Source: Janthinobacterium violaceinigrum
GTDB taxonomy: Bacteria > Pseudomonadota > Gammaproteobacteria > Burkholderiales > Burkholderiaceae_D
DNA: 64,000 bases
Direction of reading: 5' to 3'
NCBI RefSeq assembly: GCF_009208555.1
Contig: NZ_WFLI01000025.1
Location: 25,655 to 89,654 of the forward strand
In this document: piece by piece, positions 18,437 through 27,215 of the stretch
Position numbering within the stretch: position 1 is the stretch's first letter
How the letters are laid out: each line of letters starts with the position of its first letter
Position numbers and translations under genes: made by a program
Notes under the pieces: generated by a model
Seen by the model: only the letters and a program-made list of their open reading frames with translations
Databases searched by the model: none
Told to the model about the DNA's origin: nothing

Positions 18437-19897
18437 ATGCAATGGGAAGTCGTCATCGGTCTTGAGAACCACGTGCAGCTCACGACCGAATCCAAAATTT
18501 TCAGCGGTTCGCCGATCAAGTACGGCGCCGACGCCAACACGCAGGCCAGCCCCGTCGACCTGGCCCTGCCAGGCGTGCTGCCCGTGATGAACAAGCAGGC
18601 CGTCGACCGTGCGATCCGCTTCGGCCTGGCCGTGGGCGCCACCGTCGCGCCGCACTCGGTCTTCGCGCGCAAAAACTATTTTTATCCGGACTCGCCCAAG
18701 GGCTACCAGATCAGCCAGTTCGAGGACCCCGTCGTCATCGGCGGCGCCCTGACCTTCGGCTATGAAAAGGATGGCGAATTCGTCACCAAGACCGTCAACC
18801 TGACGCGCGCCCACCTGGAAGAAGACGCCGGCAAGTCGCTGCACGAAGACTACGCCGGCATGAGCGGCATCGACTTGAACCGCGCCGGCACGCCGCTGCT
18901 GGAAATCGTCTCGGAACCGGAAATCCGCAGCGCCGCCGAAGCCGTGGCCTACGCCAAGGCCCTGCACTCGCTGGTCATGTGGCTGGGCGTTTGCGACGGC
19001 AACATGCAGGAAGGCTCGTTCCGCTGCGACGTCAACGTTTCCGTGCGCCCCGTCGGCCAGAAGGAATTCGGCACGCGCTGCGAGATCAAGAACCTGAACT
19101 CGTTCCGCTTCATCGAGGAAGCCGTGCACGTGGAAGTGCGCCGCCAGATCGAACTGATCGAAGACGGCGGCAAGGTCGTGCAAGCGACGCGTTTGTACGA
19201 TCCGGACCGCAAGGAAACGCGCGAAATGCGCAGCAAGGAAGACGCGCAGGACTACCGCTACTTCCCGGACCCGGACCTGCCGCCGCTGGTCATCTCGCAA
19301 GCGTGGATCGATACGGTCAAGGCTTCGATGCCGGAACTGCCGGCCGCCATGCGCGCCCGCTTCATCAGCGAATACGCGCTGCCGGAATACGATGCGCTGG
19401 TGCTGACGCAATCGAAAGCCATGGCCACCTATTTCGTCGCCGTGGTCGACAAGGCTGGCAAGGAAAACGCCAAGGCCGCCGCCAACTGGCTGATGGGCGA
19501 CGTATCGTCGACCCTGAATCGCGAAGGCGTGGACCTGGACGAGGCGCCCGTCTCCGCCGCGCAGCTGGCCGCCATGCTCAAGCGCATCGCCGACGGCACG
19601 ATCTCGAACAAGGCGGCAAAGGAAGTCTTTATTGGCATGTGGGAAGCCAAGTCCAGCGACGAGAACCTGGTCGACACCATCATCGACGCCAAGGATCTGC
19701 GACAAATCTCGGACACGGGCGCGCTGGAAGCCATCGTCGATGCCGTGCTGGCGGCCAACGCCAAGTCGGTGGAACAGTACCGCGCCGGCAAGGAAGCGGC
19801 CATCAACGCGCTGATCGGCCAGTCCATGAAAGCGTCGAAAGGCAAGGCTGATCCAGCCCAGCTGACGGAGCTGCTGAAGGCCAAGCTGGCGGGATAA
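18437..19897 (+). CDS. gatB: Asp/Glu-tRNA amidotransferase subunit B
   Basis: A 486-residue protein beginning 'MQWEVVIGLENHVQLTTESK', with the kinase-like N-terminal domain ('SPKGYQISQFEDPVV', 'HLEEDAGKSLH') and the helical plus YqeY-like tail ('NAKSVEQYRAGKEAAINALI'). GatB phosphorylates the misacylated tRNA and accepts ammonia from GatA. A strong terminator follows, closing the gatCAB operon. Confidence 0.96.
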   Translation: MQWEVVIGLENHVQLTTESKIFSGSPIKYGADANTQASPVDLALPGVLPVMNKQAVDRAIRFGLAVGATVAPHSVFARKNYFYPDSPKGYQISQFEDPVVIGGALTFGYEKDGEFVTKTVNLTRAHLEEDAGKSLHEDYAGMSGIDLNRAGTPLLEIVSEPEIRSAAEAVAYAKALHSLVMWLGVCDGNMQEGSFRCDVNVSVRPVGQKEFGTRCEIKNLNSFRFIEEAVHVEVRRQIELIEDGGKVVQATRLYDPDRKETREMRSKEDAQDYRYFPDPDLPPLVISQAWIDTVKASMPELPAAMRARFISEYALPEYDALVLTQSKAMATYFVAVVDKAGKENAKAAANWLMGDVSSTLNREGVDLDEAPVSAAQLAAMLKRIADGTISNKAAKEVFIGMWEAKSSDENLVDTIIDAKDLRQISDTGALEAIVDAVLAANAKSVEQYRAGKEAAINALIGQSMKASKGKADPAQLTELLKAKLAG

Positions 19898-19916
19898 TTT
19901 TCCTCCGTACGCCCCC

Positions 19917-19946
19917 AAAAAAAGACGCTGCGGCGTCTTTTTTTTC
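19917..19946 (+). terminator. Rho-independent terminator after gatB
   Basis: AGACGC-TGCG-GCGTCT flanked by runs of A upstream and eight T downstream, 20 bp past the gatB stop. The flanking A and T runs extend the stem. Confidence 0.88.
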
Positions 19947-20028
19947 GCCTGTCCGGCCCTTTTCTAAACAAGCTTGTCTATATTTTCCAGCATGCCTGAC
20001 AGGCGCTTATGCAACATTGAAAATTAAA

Positions 20029-20046
20029 GTATACATTTTTGTCTAC
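20029..20046 (+). promoter_or_regulatory. BlaI/MecI-type operator upstream of blaI
   Basis: The 18-bp dyad GTATACATTTTTGTCTAC has the symmetry GTAnACA-N4-TGTnTAC, resembling the TACA/TGTA-containing boxes bound by BlaI/MecI/CopY winged-helix repressors. It is 47 bp before the repressor start, so autoregulation is likely. Inference from sequence only. Confidence 0.55.
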
Positions 20047-20092
20047 AACGATTATTCTAGCCTTATTGAATTTCAGGCAAGAGGAAAACAGC

Positions 20093-20476
20093 ATGGGCAA
20101 GACGCACGACATCCCGAAACCGACGGCAGCCGAACTCGATCTGCTGCAGGCACTGTGGCCGCTGGGCGCCGCCACGGCCAAGCAGGTGCACGAAGCGATG
20201 GCGCTGGCCAAGCCGGCCATCACCTACGGCACCGTGCTGCGCCTGATGCAGATCATGCATGGCAAGGGTTTGCTGATCCGCGACGAAAGCCAGCGTTCGC
20301 ACGTGTATGCGCCGGCGCAGGCGCAGGACAGCCTGCAGACGAACCTGCTCAAGGAATTGATGCAGAAAGCCTTTGCCGGTTCGGCCAAGGCGCTGGTGCT
20401 GGCGGCCCTGCGCACGGGCGTGTCGCGCGCCGAACGCGCAGAGATCGAAAAAATGCTCAAGGACGATCAATCATGA
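20093..20476 (+). CDS. blaI: BlaI/MecI-family transcriptional repressor
   Basis: A 127-residue protein with the winged-helix domain of BlaI/MecI repressors ('PTAAELDLLQALWPLGAATA', 'PAITYGTVLRLMQIMHGKGL') and a C-terminal dimerisation helix. ATG 20093 has a good ribosome site (AGAGGAAA). In this family the repressor is inactivated through the signal of a BlaR1-type membrane protease, which is the next gene with a 4-nt overlap (ATGA). No beta-lactamase gene is nearby, so the target is unknown. Confidence 0.88.
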   Translation: MGKTHDIPKPTAAELDLLQALWPLGAATAKQVHEAMALAKPAITYGTVLRLMQIMHGKGLLIRDESQRSHVYAPAQAQDSLQTNLLKELMQKAFAGSAKALVLAALRTGVSRAERAEIEKMLKDDQS

Positions 20477-21720
20477 GCGCCTTCGTGCCGGCCCTGGGCT
20501 GGACCCTGCTGCACTTCCTGTGGCAAGGCTTACTGATCGGCTGCGCCACGGCGCTGGCGCGGGCCGCCCTGCGCAATGCGCGTCCCGAGGCGCGCTATGC
20601 CGTCGGCTGCGGCGCCCTGCTGGCCTGCCTGGCTTGGCCGGCGGCGGGCTTGTATCTGCGCCTGGCCGGCGGCGATGCCGCGGGCGTCCTGTTCTCCAGC
20701 ACCTTGCTGCCGGCCGCCCTGCTGGCGCCCGACAGCCTGCCCGACTTGGACCTGCTGCTGCGCGCCATCGTCGGCGTGTGGGCGCTGTGCGCCGCCCTGC
20801 TGGCCCTGCGCATGGCGCTGGGCATGCTGTGGATAGCACGCAGCGCCCGCAAAGACGAGGCCACGCACGCCCTCTGGCAAACGCGCTTGTCCGGCATGGC
20901 GCAAGACGCCGGCGTGACGCGGCCCGTGCGCCTGCGCGTGCTCGACGGCATTGCCAGCCCCCTCACGGCCGGCATCTGGCGCCCCATGGTGCTGGTACCG
21001 GCGGCGCTGATCACCGGCATGCCGCCGCACCTGCTTGACGCGCTGCTGGCGCATGAACTGGCGCACATCCGGCGCCACGATTATCTGCTCAACCTGCTGC
21101 AAAACGCCATCGAGGCGCTGCTGTTCTTCCACCCGGCCGTCTGGTGGATTTCACGCGGCGTGCGCCTCGAACGCGAACACATTGCAGATGATTTCGCAGC
21201 AAGACAACTGGGCGAACCGCGGCGTCTGGCTCTTGCACTCTCGGAACTGGAACGTCTCCAGTTCTCAACCCACCACCTGGCCCAGGCGGCCAACGGAGGA
21301 GATCTTATGTCACGTATCACACGACTGCTGCGCCCTGCACCACAAACCCTGAACTGGAAAGCGGCCATACCGCTGCTGGCACTGGCCGGCGCCTGCCTCG
21401 GCATCTACGGTCAGGCCGTCGCCGCCGACAGCGCACCCGTGCTGGAGCGCCGCCCCGTCGTCGACTTTGGCGTCTGCGGCAAACCGGCCTACCCGCCCGC
21501 ATCGCTGCAGGCGAAGGACGAGGGCACGGTCACCATGTCCTTCGATGTCGATGCCACCGGCAAGGTCCACGGGTCGAGCGTGGTCAAAAGCAGCGGCCAT
21601 CCGGCCCTCGACGAGGCGGCGCGCAGCGGCATCGCCAAGTGCACGTTCAAGCCGGCCCTCGCTGGCGGCAAGCCAGTCAGTGCCAGCGTCAAGGTGCAAT
21701 ACGTCTGGCGCCTGAACTAA
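20473..21720 (+). CDS. BlaR1-type M56 peptidase with C-terminal TonB domain
   Basis: A 415-residue protein: about four N-terminal transmembrane segments, the M56 zinc peptidase motif HELAH ('LLAHELAHIRRHDYLLN', about residues 193-209), a further transmembrane segment near 300, and a C-terminal TonB-like domain ('AYPPASLQAKDEGTVTMSF', 'KCTFKPALAGG'). In classical BlaR1 the C-terminus is a penicillin sensor; here it is replaced by a TonB-type periplasmic domain. It probably cleaves or signals to the adjacent BlaI. The inducing signal is unknown. Confidence 0.82.
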   Translation: MSAFVPALGWTLLHFLWQGLLIGCATALARAALRNARPEARYAVGCGALLACLAWPAAGLYLRLAGGDAAGVLFSSTLLPAALLAPDSLPDLDLLLRAIVGVWALCAALLALRMALGMLWIARSARKDEATHALWQTRLSGMAQDAGVTRPVRLRVLDGIASPLTAGIWRPMVLVPAALITGMPPHLLDALLAHELAHIRRHDYLLNLLQNAIEALLFFHPAVWWISRGVRLEREHIADDFAARQLGEPRRLALALSELERLQFSTHHLAQAANGGDLMSRITRLLRPAPQTLNWKAAIPLLALAGACLGIYGQAVAADSAPVLERRPVVDFGVCGKPAYPPASLQAKDEGTVTMSFDVDATGKVHGSSVVKSSGHPALDEAARSGIAKCTFKPALAGGKPVSASVKVQYVWRLN

Positions 21721-21817
21721 TGCAGTAGCGGCGGCATCGCGGCGACATTGTTGCAGCGCTGCCGCCGCCCGCTTGCGGGTATGATCATGGATTCTTCCAC
21801 GCACCTGTGAATACGCC

Positions 21818-22855
21818 ATGAACAAGATCAAAACCGGCCTGGTCGGCTACGGCTTTGCCGGCTCCACCTTCCACGCTCCCGTGCTGTCCACCATCGACGC
21901 CCTGGAATTGACGGCCATCGCCTCCAGCAAGCCGGACCTCGTGCACCAGGATTGGCCGCAGGCCACCGTGTATGCGGAACCGGCGCAGCTGTTTGCCGAT
22001 GCGGCCATCGAACTGGTCGTCATTGCCGCCCCCAACGAAGCGCATTTCAGCCTGGCGCTGGCGGCCCTGCAGGCGGGCAAGCACGTGGTGGTCGACAAGC
22101 CATTCACGATTTCCAGCGCCGAGGCGCAAACCCTGATCGCCGTGGCGAAGGAGCGCAAGCTGGTGCTCAGCGTGTACCACAACCGGCGCTGGGATGGCGA
22201 TTTCCTCACCATCAAGGCGCTGCTGGCGCAGGGCACCCTGGGGCGCATCGCCAGCGTCGAATCGCATTTCGACCGTTTCCGCCCCGAGATCCGCCAGCGC
22301 TGGCGCGAGTCCGGCGCGCCGGGCGGCGGCCTGCTGTACGACCTGGGCCCGCACATGCTGGACCAGGCCATGCAGCTGTTCGGCATGCCGGAAAAACTGT
22401 CTGCCGATATCGCCCTGCAGCGCGATGGCGCGCAAGCCGTCGACTATTTCCACATCGTGCTGTATTACGACCGGCTGCGCGTGGTGCTGCAGGCCGGATG
22501 CCTGGTAAAGGCGCCGACGGCGCGCTTCGCCGTGCATGGCGACAAGGGCAGCTTCGTGAAATTCGGCCTCGATCCGCAGGAAGACGCCCTGAAGGCGGGC
22601 GGCAGGCCGGGACAGCCCGGCTGGGGCGTGGACCCCGTGCGCGGCGCGCTGCACCTGGGCACGCAGCCGGACGGCCACGTCGAACACCTGGAGATACAGG
22701 CGGGCCACTACCAGGACTTTTACCAGGGCATGGCCGACGCCATCCGCCACGGCGCAGCGGCGCCCGTGGCGGCCGAGGATGCGGCGGCGACGATACGCCT
22801 GATCGAACTGGCGCTGCAAAGCGCCGCCGAAGGCCGCGTGCTCCCGGTCGACTGA
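21818..22855 (+). CDS. Gfo/Idh/MocA-family oxidoreductase
   Basis: A 345-residue NAD(P)-dependent sugar-type oxidoreductase. The N-terminal Rossmann start 'KTGLVGYGFAGSTFHAPVL' and the family motif 'AGKHVVVDKPF' (EKP-type, about residues 86-96) are clear. The C-terminal alpha/beta domain includes 'HFDRFRPEIRQRWRE' and 'GGGLLYDLGPHMLDQAM'. This pattern matches the YdgJ/YafA-like subgroup. The substrate cannot be assigned and the neighbours are unrelated. Confidence 0.9.
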   Translation: MNKIKTGLVGYGFAGSTFHAPVLSTIDALELTAIASSKPDLVHQDWPQATVYAEPAQLFADAAIELVVIAAPNEAHFSLALAALQAGKHVVVDKPFTISSAEAQTLIAVAKERKLVLSVYHNRRWDGDFLTIKALLAQGTLGRIASVESHFDRFRPEIRQRWRESGAPGGGLLYDLGPHMLDQAMQLFGMPEKLSADIALQRDGAQAVDYFHIVLYYDRLRVVLQAGCLVKAPTARFAVHGDKGSFVKFGLDPQEDALKAGGRPGQPGWGVDPVRGALHLGTQPDGHVEHLEIQAGHYQDFYQGMADAIRHGAAAPVAAEDAAATIRLIELALQSAAEGRVLPVD

Positions 22856-22876
22856 TCCGGTGCCAGCCGGCCCGGC

Positions 22877-23206
22877 TCAGTTGATGACGAAGGCCAGCAC
22901 CACGGCGCCCAGCGCCAGCAGGGCCAGGCCGCAAATGAACAGCAATTCGCCCCACCACTCGTAGCGCAAGCGCGGCTGGCCGGGGCGCAGCGACATGAAC
23001 GAGAGCACGGCGCTGACGAGAAAGACGATGGCATCGACGGCCAGCAGCTTGTCGATGGCCACGCGCATCTCGCCGCGCGGCGCCAGGTGGCCGATCGACA
23101 GCACCGTCATGCACACGCCCACCATCGTCGCCGAGGTAGGCAAAATATGGGCAGACAAACCGCGCGCCGGCACGCCCCGTTCGGGCGCCTTGCCGTCGCC
23201 CGGCAT
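22877..23206 (-). CDS. Small membrane protein, unknown function
   Basis: A 109-residue protein with about three hydrophobic segments (around residues 27-42, 53-70 and 85-108, ending 'LLALGAVVLAFVIN'). The ATG at 23206 overlaps the stop of the upstream gene (TGATG), so the two are one unit. No family recognised. A pair of a secreted protein and a small membrane protein suggests a cell-envelope role, which is speculation. Confidence 0.6.
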   Translation of the reverse strand: MPGDGKAPERGVPARGLSAHILPTSATMVGVCMTVLSIGHLAPRGEMRVAIDKLLAVDAIVFLVSAVLSFMSLRPGQPRLRYEWWGELLFICGLALLALGAVVLAFVIN

Positions 23207-23670
23207 CAGGTCCGGCCCTGGTTCGTTCCCGCCGGCCAGACCAGCTCCACGCGCGCCGAGCTGCCCGCCTTGACCTGCACCTTGCGTTCCAAGGTCTTGC
23301 CGGCCAGGGTGGCGCGCAGGCTGTAGCTGCCCGGCGCCAGTTTCGCCAGCAGGAATGGCCCGCTGGCCGTCGTTTCCAGCACCTGCGCGCCCTTGGCGTC
23401 GCTGATCTGCAGCTTCACGTCGGAGGCAAATTCCGCCTTGCCCGGCGCCTGCACGGAAAACACCAGGCTCAATGGCCAATGCCGGCTGGCGCTCTTGATG
23501 GCGGTCGATTCATCGAGGCCGATGCCGCCGCTCAGGTATTCCACCGCCCCGCTCTTCTGCACGGGCGGCAGCGCACTCTCATTCTGTGCCTGCGCCGCAC
23601 TTCCCAGCAACAGCCCGGCGGCCAGCATTGCCGCAGCCAGGCTCAAGGTACCGCGTCTGTTTGATGCCAT
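23206..23670 (-). CDS. Secreted protein with carboxypeptidase-regulatory-like fold
   Basis: A 154-residue protein with a signal peptide ('AAAMLAAGLLLGSAAQA', cut near residue 29). The mature part has the repeat signature of small beta-sandwich domains ('GPFLLAKLAPGSYSLRATLA', then 'KVQVKAGSSARVELVW'), as in carboxypeptidase regulatory-like or DUF4198-type domains. No catalytic residues are visible. It is coupled to the downstream membrane gene. Confidence 0.65.
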   Translation of the reverse strand: MASNRRGTLSLAAAMLAAGLLLGSAAQAQNESALPPVQKSGAVEYLSGGIGLDESTAIKSASRHWPLSLVFSVQAPGKAEFASDVKLQISDAKGAQVLETTASGPFLLAKLAPGSYSLRATLAGKTLERKVQVKAGSSARVELVWPAGTNQGRT

Positions 23671-23735
23671 CTCACTCTCCTCGTGTCGGTTGAATCAAGA
23701 TAGGAAGCGCAGCTTAGGCAGGACTTAGGAAACCA

Positions 23736-23927
23736 TCACCGCCGGCGCATGGCCTCGGCAATCTTCTGGTCCGTCTTGAACTGGCTCAGCGCATACACGG
23801 CCCAGATTGTGGCTGGCAGCCAGCCGATCAAGGTGATTTGCAGGATCAGGCAAATGATGCCGGCGATCGGACGGCCGATCGTGAAAAAGGTCAGCCACGG
23901 GAATATCAGGGCAATCAGCAAGCGCAT
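23736..23927 (-). CDS. YqaE/Pmp3-family small membrane protein
   Basis: A 63-residue protein with two transmembrane segments and the family pattern 'FFTIGRPIAGIICLILQITL' followed by 'AIWAVYALSQFKTDQKI'. Members of the Pmp3/YqaE family are stress-linked membrane proteolipids. ATG 23927 gives the standard length; the longer upstream frame is not conserved-looking. Confidence 0.85.
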   Translation of the reverse strand: MRLLIALIFPWLTFFTIGRPIAGIICLILQITLIGWLPATIWAVYALSQFKTDQKIAEAMRRR

Positions 23928-24001
23928 CGTTCGTTCCTTCAGTATTCCCCTGCGCCGCGGGGACCGGGCCGGCATGCCGGCGGTAAAATCCATTGACCTG
24001 A

Positions 24002-24910
24002 TTATAACGATAGCTGCGCCTCACGCGGCGCCGGTGCCAGTTGTTTTTCCATCCACGCCAGGATGGCGGCGAAGATCTCTTCGCGGTTCAGTTCATTGAA
24101 ATTCTCGTGGTAATTGGCAGGATAAAAATGGTAGTCGAGCAAGCCATCGGGCACGCTGCGCAGCATGCCTTCCGTGGCGCGGCTGTCGGCCAGCTTGTCG
24201 TCGCCCGCCACCACGGCAAACAGGGGGAAGGTCCAGCCCGACAAGCCGCCCGCCAGTTCCTTTTGCGCCGACGTCAGCGCGTGGGCGAAACGCACCGACG
24301 CGGCGCTGGCGCGTATGCCGTCGCGCTCGTCCTGGAAATGGCGCGCGGTGATGGCCTGGTCGTGCGTCAGCAGCATGGTCAGGTTCCCCAACGGCACCTT
24401 CATCGTGGGGAAGCGCCTGGCCAGCCAGCCCGACAGCATCTGCAGCACCTTCGGCACGGGAATCGCATTCACGTAATACGGCGAGGAGATGATGAAGCCC
24501 CGGATGACCGGGTCGCCCGCAAAGCGCCGCAGCCCCAGATGGGTGGCGATCAGGCCGCCCATGGAGTGGCCCATGACGAAAACCGGCACGCCGGGGTACG
24601 TCTGCCTGACCCAGGCGAGGAACAGTTCCTCGTCGTCGAGGAAGGCCTCGAACGAGGGGATGTCCACCATGCGCTTGCCGTCGTGGCCCACCATGTCGAA
24701 GCTGACGGTGGCGATGCCGTGCTGGCGGAAGTACAGCGCCGGCGTGACATAGTCGCCCGCATGCGCCATGCCGCCGTGGATCGCCAGGATTACGGCACGT
24801 GGCTGTTGCGGCCCTGGCGGCTGCCAGATGTGGATGGGCCGCTCGACCTGGTCGCTGCACAGCAGGCTGGCCATCTTGTCTTCTGAAAAACGCATCGCTG
24901 CTCCTGTCAT
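24002..24910 (-). CDS. Alpha/beta hydrolase (lysophospholipase/monoglyceride lipase type)
   Basis: A 302-residue protein with the alpha/beta hydrolase fold: 'AVILAIHGGMAHAGDY' (oxyanion region), the nucleophile elbow 'GHSMGGLIATH' (serine near residue 118), an acidic residue in 'VVAGDDKLADSRAT', and a C-terminal histidine in 'YPANYHENFNE'. This is the Hydrolase_4 pattern of monoacylglycerol lipases. It may start at ATG 24895 ('MRFSEDKM'). It is 6 bp downstream of a LysR regulator on the same strand. Confidence 0.83.
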   Translation of the reverse strand: MTGAAMRFSEDKMASLLCSDQVERPIHIWQPPGPQQPRAVILAIHGGMAHAGDYVTPALYFRQHGIATVSFDMVGHDGKRMVDIPSFEAFLDDEELFLAWVRQTYPGVPVFVMGHSMGGLIATHLGLRRFAGDPVIRGFIISSPYYVNAIPVPKVLQMLSGWLARRFPTMKVPLGNLTMLLTHDQAITARHFQDERDGIRASAASVRFAHALTSAQKELAGGLSGWTFPLFAVVAGDDKLADSRATEGMLRSVPDGLLDYHFYPANYHENFNELNREEIFAAILAWMEKQLAPAPREAQLSL

Positions 24911-24916
24911 GCCCTG

Positions 24917-25810
24917 TCACGCCTTCAGGTGATCGATCAACTGGCGCGCATACAGGGGTAATTCACTGAACTGGCGCACGCAAATCGTCAGATTGCGTAC
25001 CGACCAGGGATCGGATAATTCCAGGCAGCGCAGCGCCATCGTCTGCTGGCAGCGGCTTGCCGCCGCCAGCGGCACCACGCTGATACCCACGCCGCTGGCC
25101 ACCATGCGGCACACGGCATCGAAGCTGCGCAGGCGCACGCGCACTTTCAGCGGGCGCCCCAGGCGCGCCGCGTGCATGCCCAGGTACTGCTGCATCGCAC
25201 TGTCGTCGGCCAGGCCGATGAAATCGTGATCGAGCACGCTGGCAAAGTCGACGACGCCATCCTGTCCCAGCGCGCGGTGGTGCACGCCGTCGGCCGCCGC
25301 GATCACCACCAGCCGGTCGGGGCGGAACAAAAACGTCTGCAAGCCGCGCATGTCGACCGAGTCGGACACGATGCCCATGTCGGCCAGCCCTTCCGAGACG
25401 GCCTTGACGATATCGTAACTGAGGCGCTCTTCCAGGTCGATGGTCAGGTTCGGATGGCGGTCGAGAAAAGCGCCGAGCGCCTCGGGCAGGAATTCGCTGA
25501 GGGCCGCCGTATTGCACAGCAGCCGCAACTGCCCTTTCAAGCCGCGCGCAAACTCACCGAGCTCGCCCCGCATTTTCTCCATTTGCAGCAAAACGAGGCG
25601 CGCGTGATGCAGCAGGGTCTGGCCCACCGGTGTCGGTTCCACGCCACGCCGGCCGCGCAGCAGCAGGGGCATGCCCAGCATCTCTTCCATGCCGCGCACG
25701 CGCGCACTGCTCGAGGCCAGCGCCAGATGGCTGCGCGCGGCGCCCGCCGTCAGGCTGCCCGCCTCCACCACGTTGACAAACAGCTGCAAGTCGACCAGAT
25801 CGAAACGCAT
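24917..25810 (-). CDS. LysR-family transcriptional regulator
   Basis: A 297-residue LysR protein with the N-terminal winged helix ('DLQLFVNVVEAGSLTAGAAR', residues 7-26) and a substrate-binding domain ('GLADMGIVSDSVDMRG', 'VASGVGISVVPLAAA'). It is divergent from the TSUP transporter at 25937, with a 126-bp gap, the typical arrangement for a LysR regulator and its target. The downstream hydrolase could also be in the regulon. Confidence 0.92.
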   Translation of the reverse strand: MRFDLVDLQLFVNVVEAGSLTAGAARSHLALASSSARVRGMEEMLGMPLLLRGRRGVEPTPVGQTLLHHARLVLLQMEKMRGELGEFARGLKGQLRLLCNTAALSEFLPEALGAFLDRHPNLTIDLEERLSYDIVKAVSEGLADMGIVSDSVDMRGLQTFLFRPDRLVVIAAADGVHHRALGQDGVVDFASVLDHDFIGLADDSAMQQYLGMHAARLGRPLKVRVRLRSFDAVCRMVASGVGISVVPLAAASRCQQTMALRCLELSDPWSVRNLTICVRQFSELPLYARQLIDHLKA

Positions 25811-25936
25811 GACAGCCCTCCTTTTTCCCCATCTTATCAGCCTTCGTCCACCACTGAGGCTGACTCAAAATAATCCACCTTGGCGAAATCCGCAAGCGCG
25901 CGCAAAATCCACGCAAAATCACTGTGGAATAAAATC

Positions 25937-26680
25937 ATGGAGACGTCATTTCTGCTGGCCGTTGGCGCCAGTTTTCTCGCCGCTGGCTTCGTCAAGGGCG
26001 TAGTCGGACTAGGCTTGCCAACGGTGGCCATGGGCACGCTCAGCCTCGTCATGCCGCCCGTGCAGGCCGCCGCCCTGCTGATCGTGCCGTCGATGGTGAC
26101 GAACGTATGGCAGCTGGCGGCCGGCCCGGGCCTGCGCGCCCTGCTGCGGCGCCTGTGGCCCCTGCTGGCCAGCGTCATGGGGGGCACCCTGGCGGGCGGC
26201 GCCCTGCTGCCGAAGGATAGCGGCACCTGGGCCGTCGTCGCGCTGGGCGTGGCGCTGATGCTGTATGCACTGGCGGGACTGTTTTCGCTGCAGCTGCGCG
26301 TGCCGGCGCGGCACGAAGCGTGGCTGGGCCCCGTGGCGGGCGCCGCGACAGGACTGGTGACGGCCGCCACGGGCGTGTTCGTGATCCCCGCCGTGCCGTA
26401 TCTGCAGGGATTGGGCCTGGCGCGCGATGCGCTCGTGCAGGCGCTGGGCCTGGCGTTTACCGCATCGACCGTGGCGCTGGCGGCCAGCCTGGCCCTGCAC
26501 GGCGACTTCAGTCTCGGCGCGGTCGGCGCTTCCGCGTATGCGCTGCTGCCGGCGCTGGCCGGCATGCTGGCCGGCCAATGGCTGCGCGGGCGCATCGCGC
26601 AGGCCGTGTTCAAACGGTGCTTTTTTGCAGGGCTGTTCGCCCTGGGCCTGCATGCGGCGGTCAAGCCATGGCTGGGATGA
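25937..26680 (+). CDS. TSUP-family (TauE/SafE) membrane transporter
   Basis: A 247-residue protein with about eight hydrophobic segments. The family repeat 'GASFLAAGFVKGVVGLGLPT' near the N-terminus and its echo 'AGAATGLVTAATGVFVIPAV' at about residue 140 are typical of TauE/SafE permeases, which move sulfite, sulfoacetate or other organic anions. ATG 25937 follows a plausible AT-rich leader. Control by the divergent LysR gene is likely. Confidence 0.88.
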   Translation: METSFLLAVGASFLAAGFVKGVVGLGLPTVAMGTLSLVMPPVQAAALLIVPSMVTNVWQLAAGPGLRALLRRLWPLLASVMGGTLAGGALLPKDSGTWAVVALGVALMLYALAGLFSLQLRVPARHEAWLGPVAGAATGLVTAATGVFVIPAVPYLQGLGLARDALVQALGLAFTASTVALAASLALHGDFSLGAVGASAYALLPALAGMLAGQWLRGRIAQAVFKRCFFAGLFALGLHAAVKPWLG

Positions 26681-26940
26681 TAGCCGTGGTGCCCTGGGGC
26701 GAGCATGCGCTGTCGGCCTGCATCGACGGGCAGCAGGTGGCCATGCTCGATTTCAGCCCCTGCGGCGGCGAAGCCACGCTCAACATGCTGTTCGTGAAAC
26801 CGCCATTTCGCCATCGTGGCGTGGCCAGGGCATTGATGCGCGAAATCCTGCGGCGCTATGCGCAGGTGCGCTGGGTCAATCGAGGCCGAGAATGGACGCG
26901 ACCGACAGTTCGAGCTGCTCGACCAGCTCCGGCTGCATGA
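26668..26940 (+). CDS. Short GNAT-like protein, probably truncated
   Basis: A 90-residue frame that begins inside the end of the TSUP gene. It contains the acetyl-CoA pocket pattern of GNAT acetyltransferases ('MLFVKPPFRHRGVARALMRE', about residues 40-59), but then runs into sequence antisense to the phosphatase gene at 26876. The C-terminal half of a normal GNAT fold is missing. It may be a decayed gene or a very small domain. Confidence 0.4.
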   Translation: MAGMIAVVPWGEHALSACIDGQQVAMLDFSPCGGEATLNMLFVKPPFRHRGVARALMREILRRYAQVRWVNRGREWTRPTVRAARPAPAA

Positions 26941-27202
26941 ATTGATACTCGTCGGGGATGTCGAGCACGTGGATGGTCTTGTGCTCGAGCAGGCGGCCAA
27001 ACTGCGCGCGCAGGCGCGACTTGTGCTTCTCTTCCATCACGAAAATCACCTCGCACCAGGCCAGGTCATTTGCATTGACGGGATGGCGCGCGTTCAGACT
27101 GGTACCGCCCGATCGCACGGACAGGGCGGGATGGCGGCGCCATACCTGCTCCGCCGTGGGACTGCGCCACTGGTTGCGGCTGCAAACGAACAGGACGTTC
27201 AA
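26876..27202 (-). CDS. Low-molecular-weight phosphotyrosine-phosphatase-like protein
   Basis: A 108-residue protein with the P-loop CX5R at the N-terminus ('VLFVCSRNQWRSPTAEQVW'). The usual 'DP' general-acid loop of LMW-PTPs is not evident near the C-terminus ('HVLDIPDEYQFMQPELVE'), so it belongs to the short YfkJ-unlike subgroup often annotated as predicted protein tyrosine phosphatase. It lies 13 bp downstream of pyrE. Catalytic activity is plausible but unproven. Confidence 0.75.
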   Translation of the reverse strand: MNVLFVCSRNQWRSPTAEQVWRRHPALSVRSGGTSLNARHPVNANDLAWCEVIFVMEEKHKSRLRAQFGRLLEHKTIHVLDIPDEYQFMQPELVEQLELSVASILGLD

Positions 27203-27215
27203 GCGCGCCCGAACC

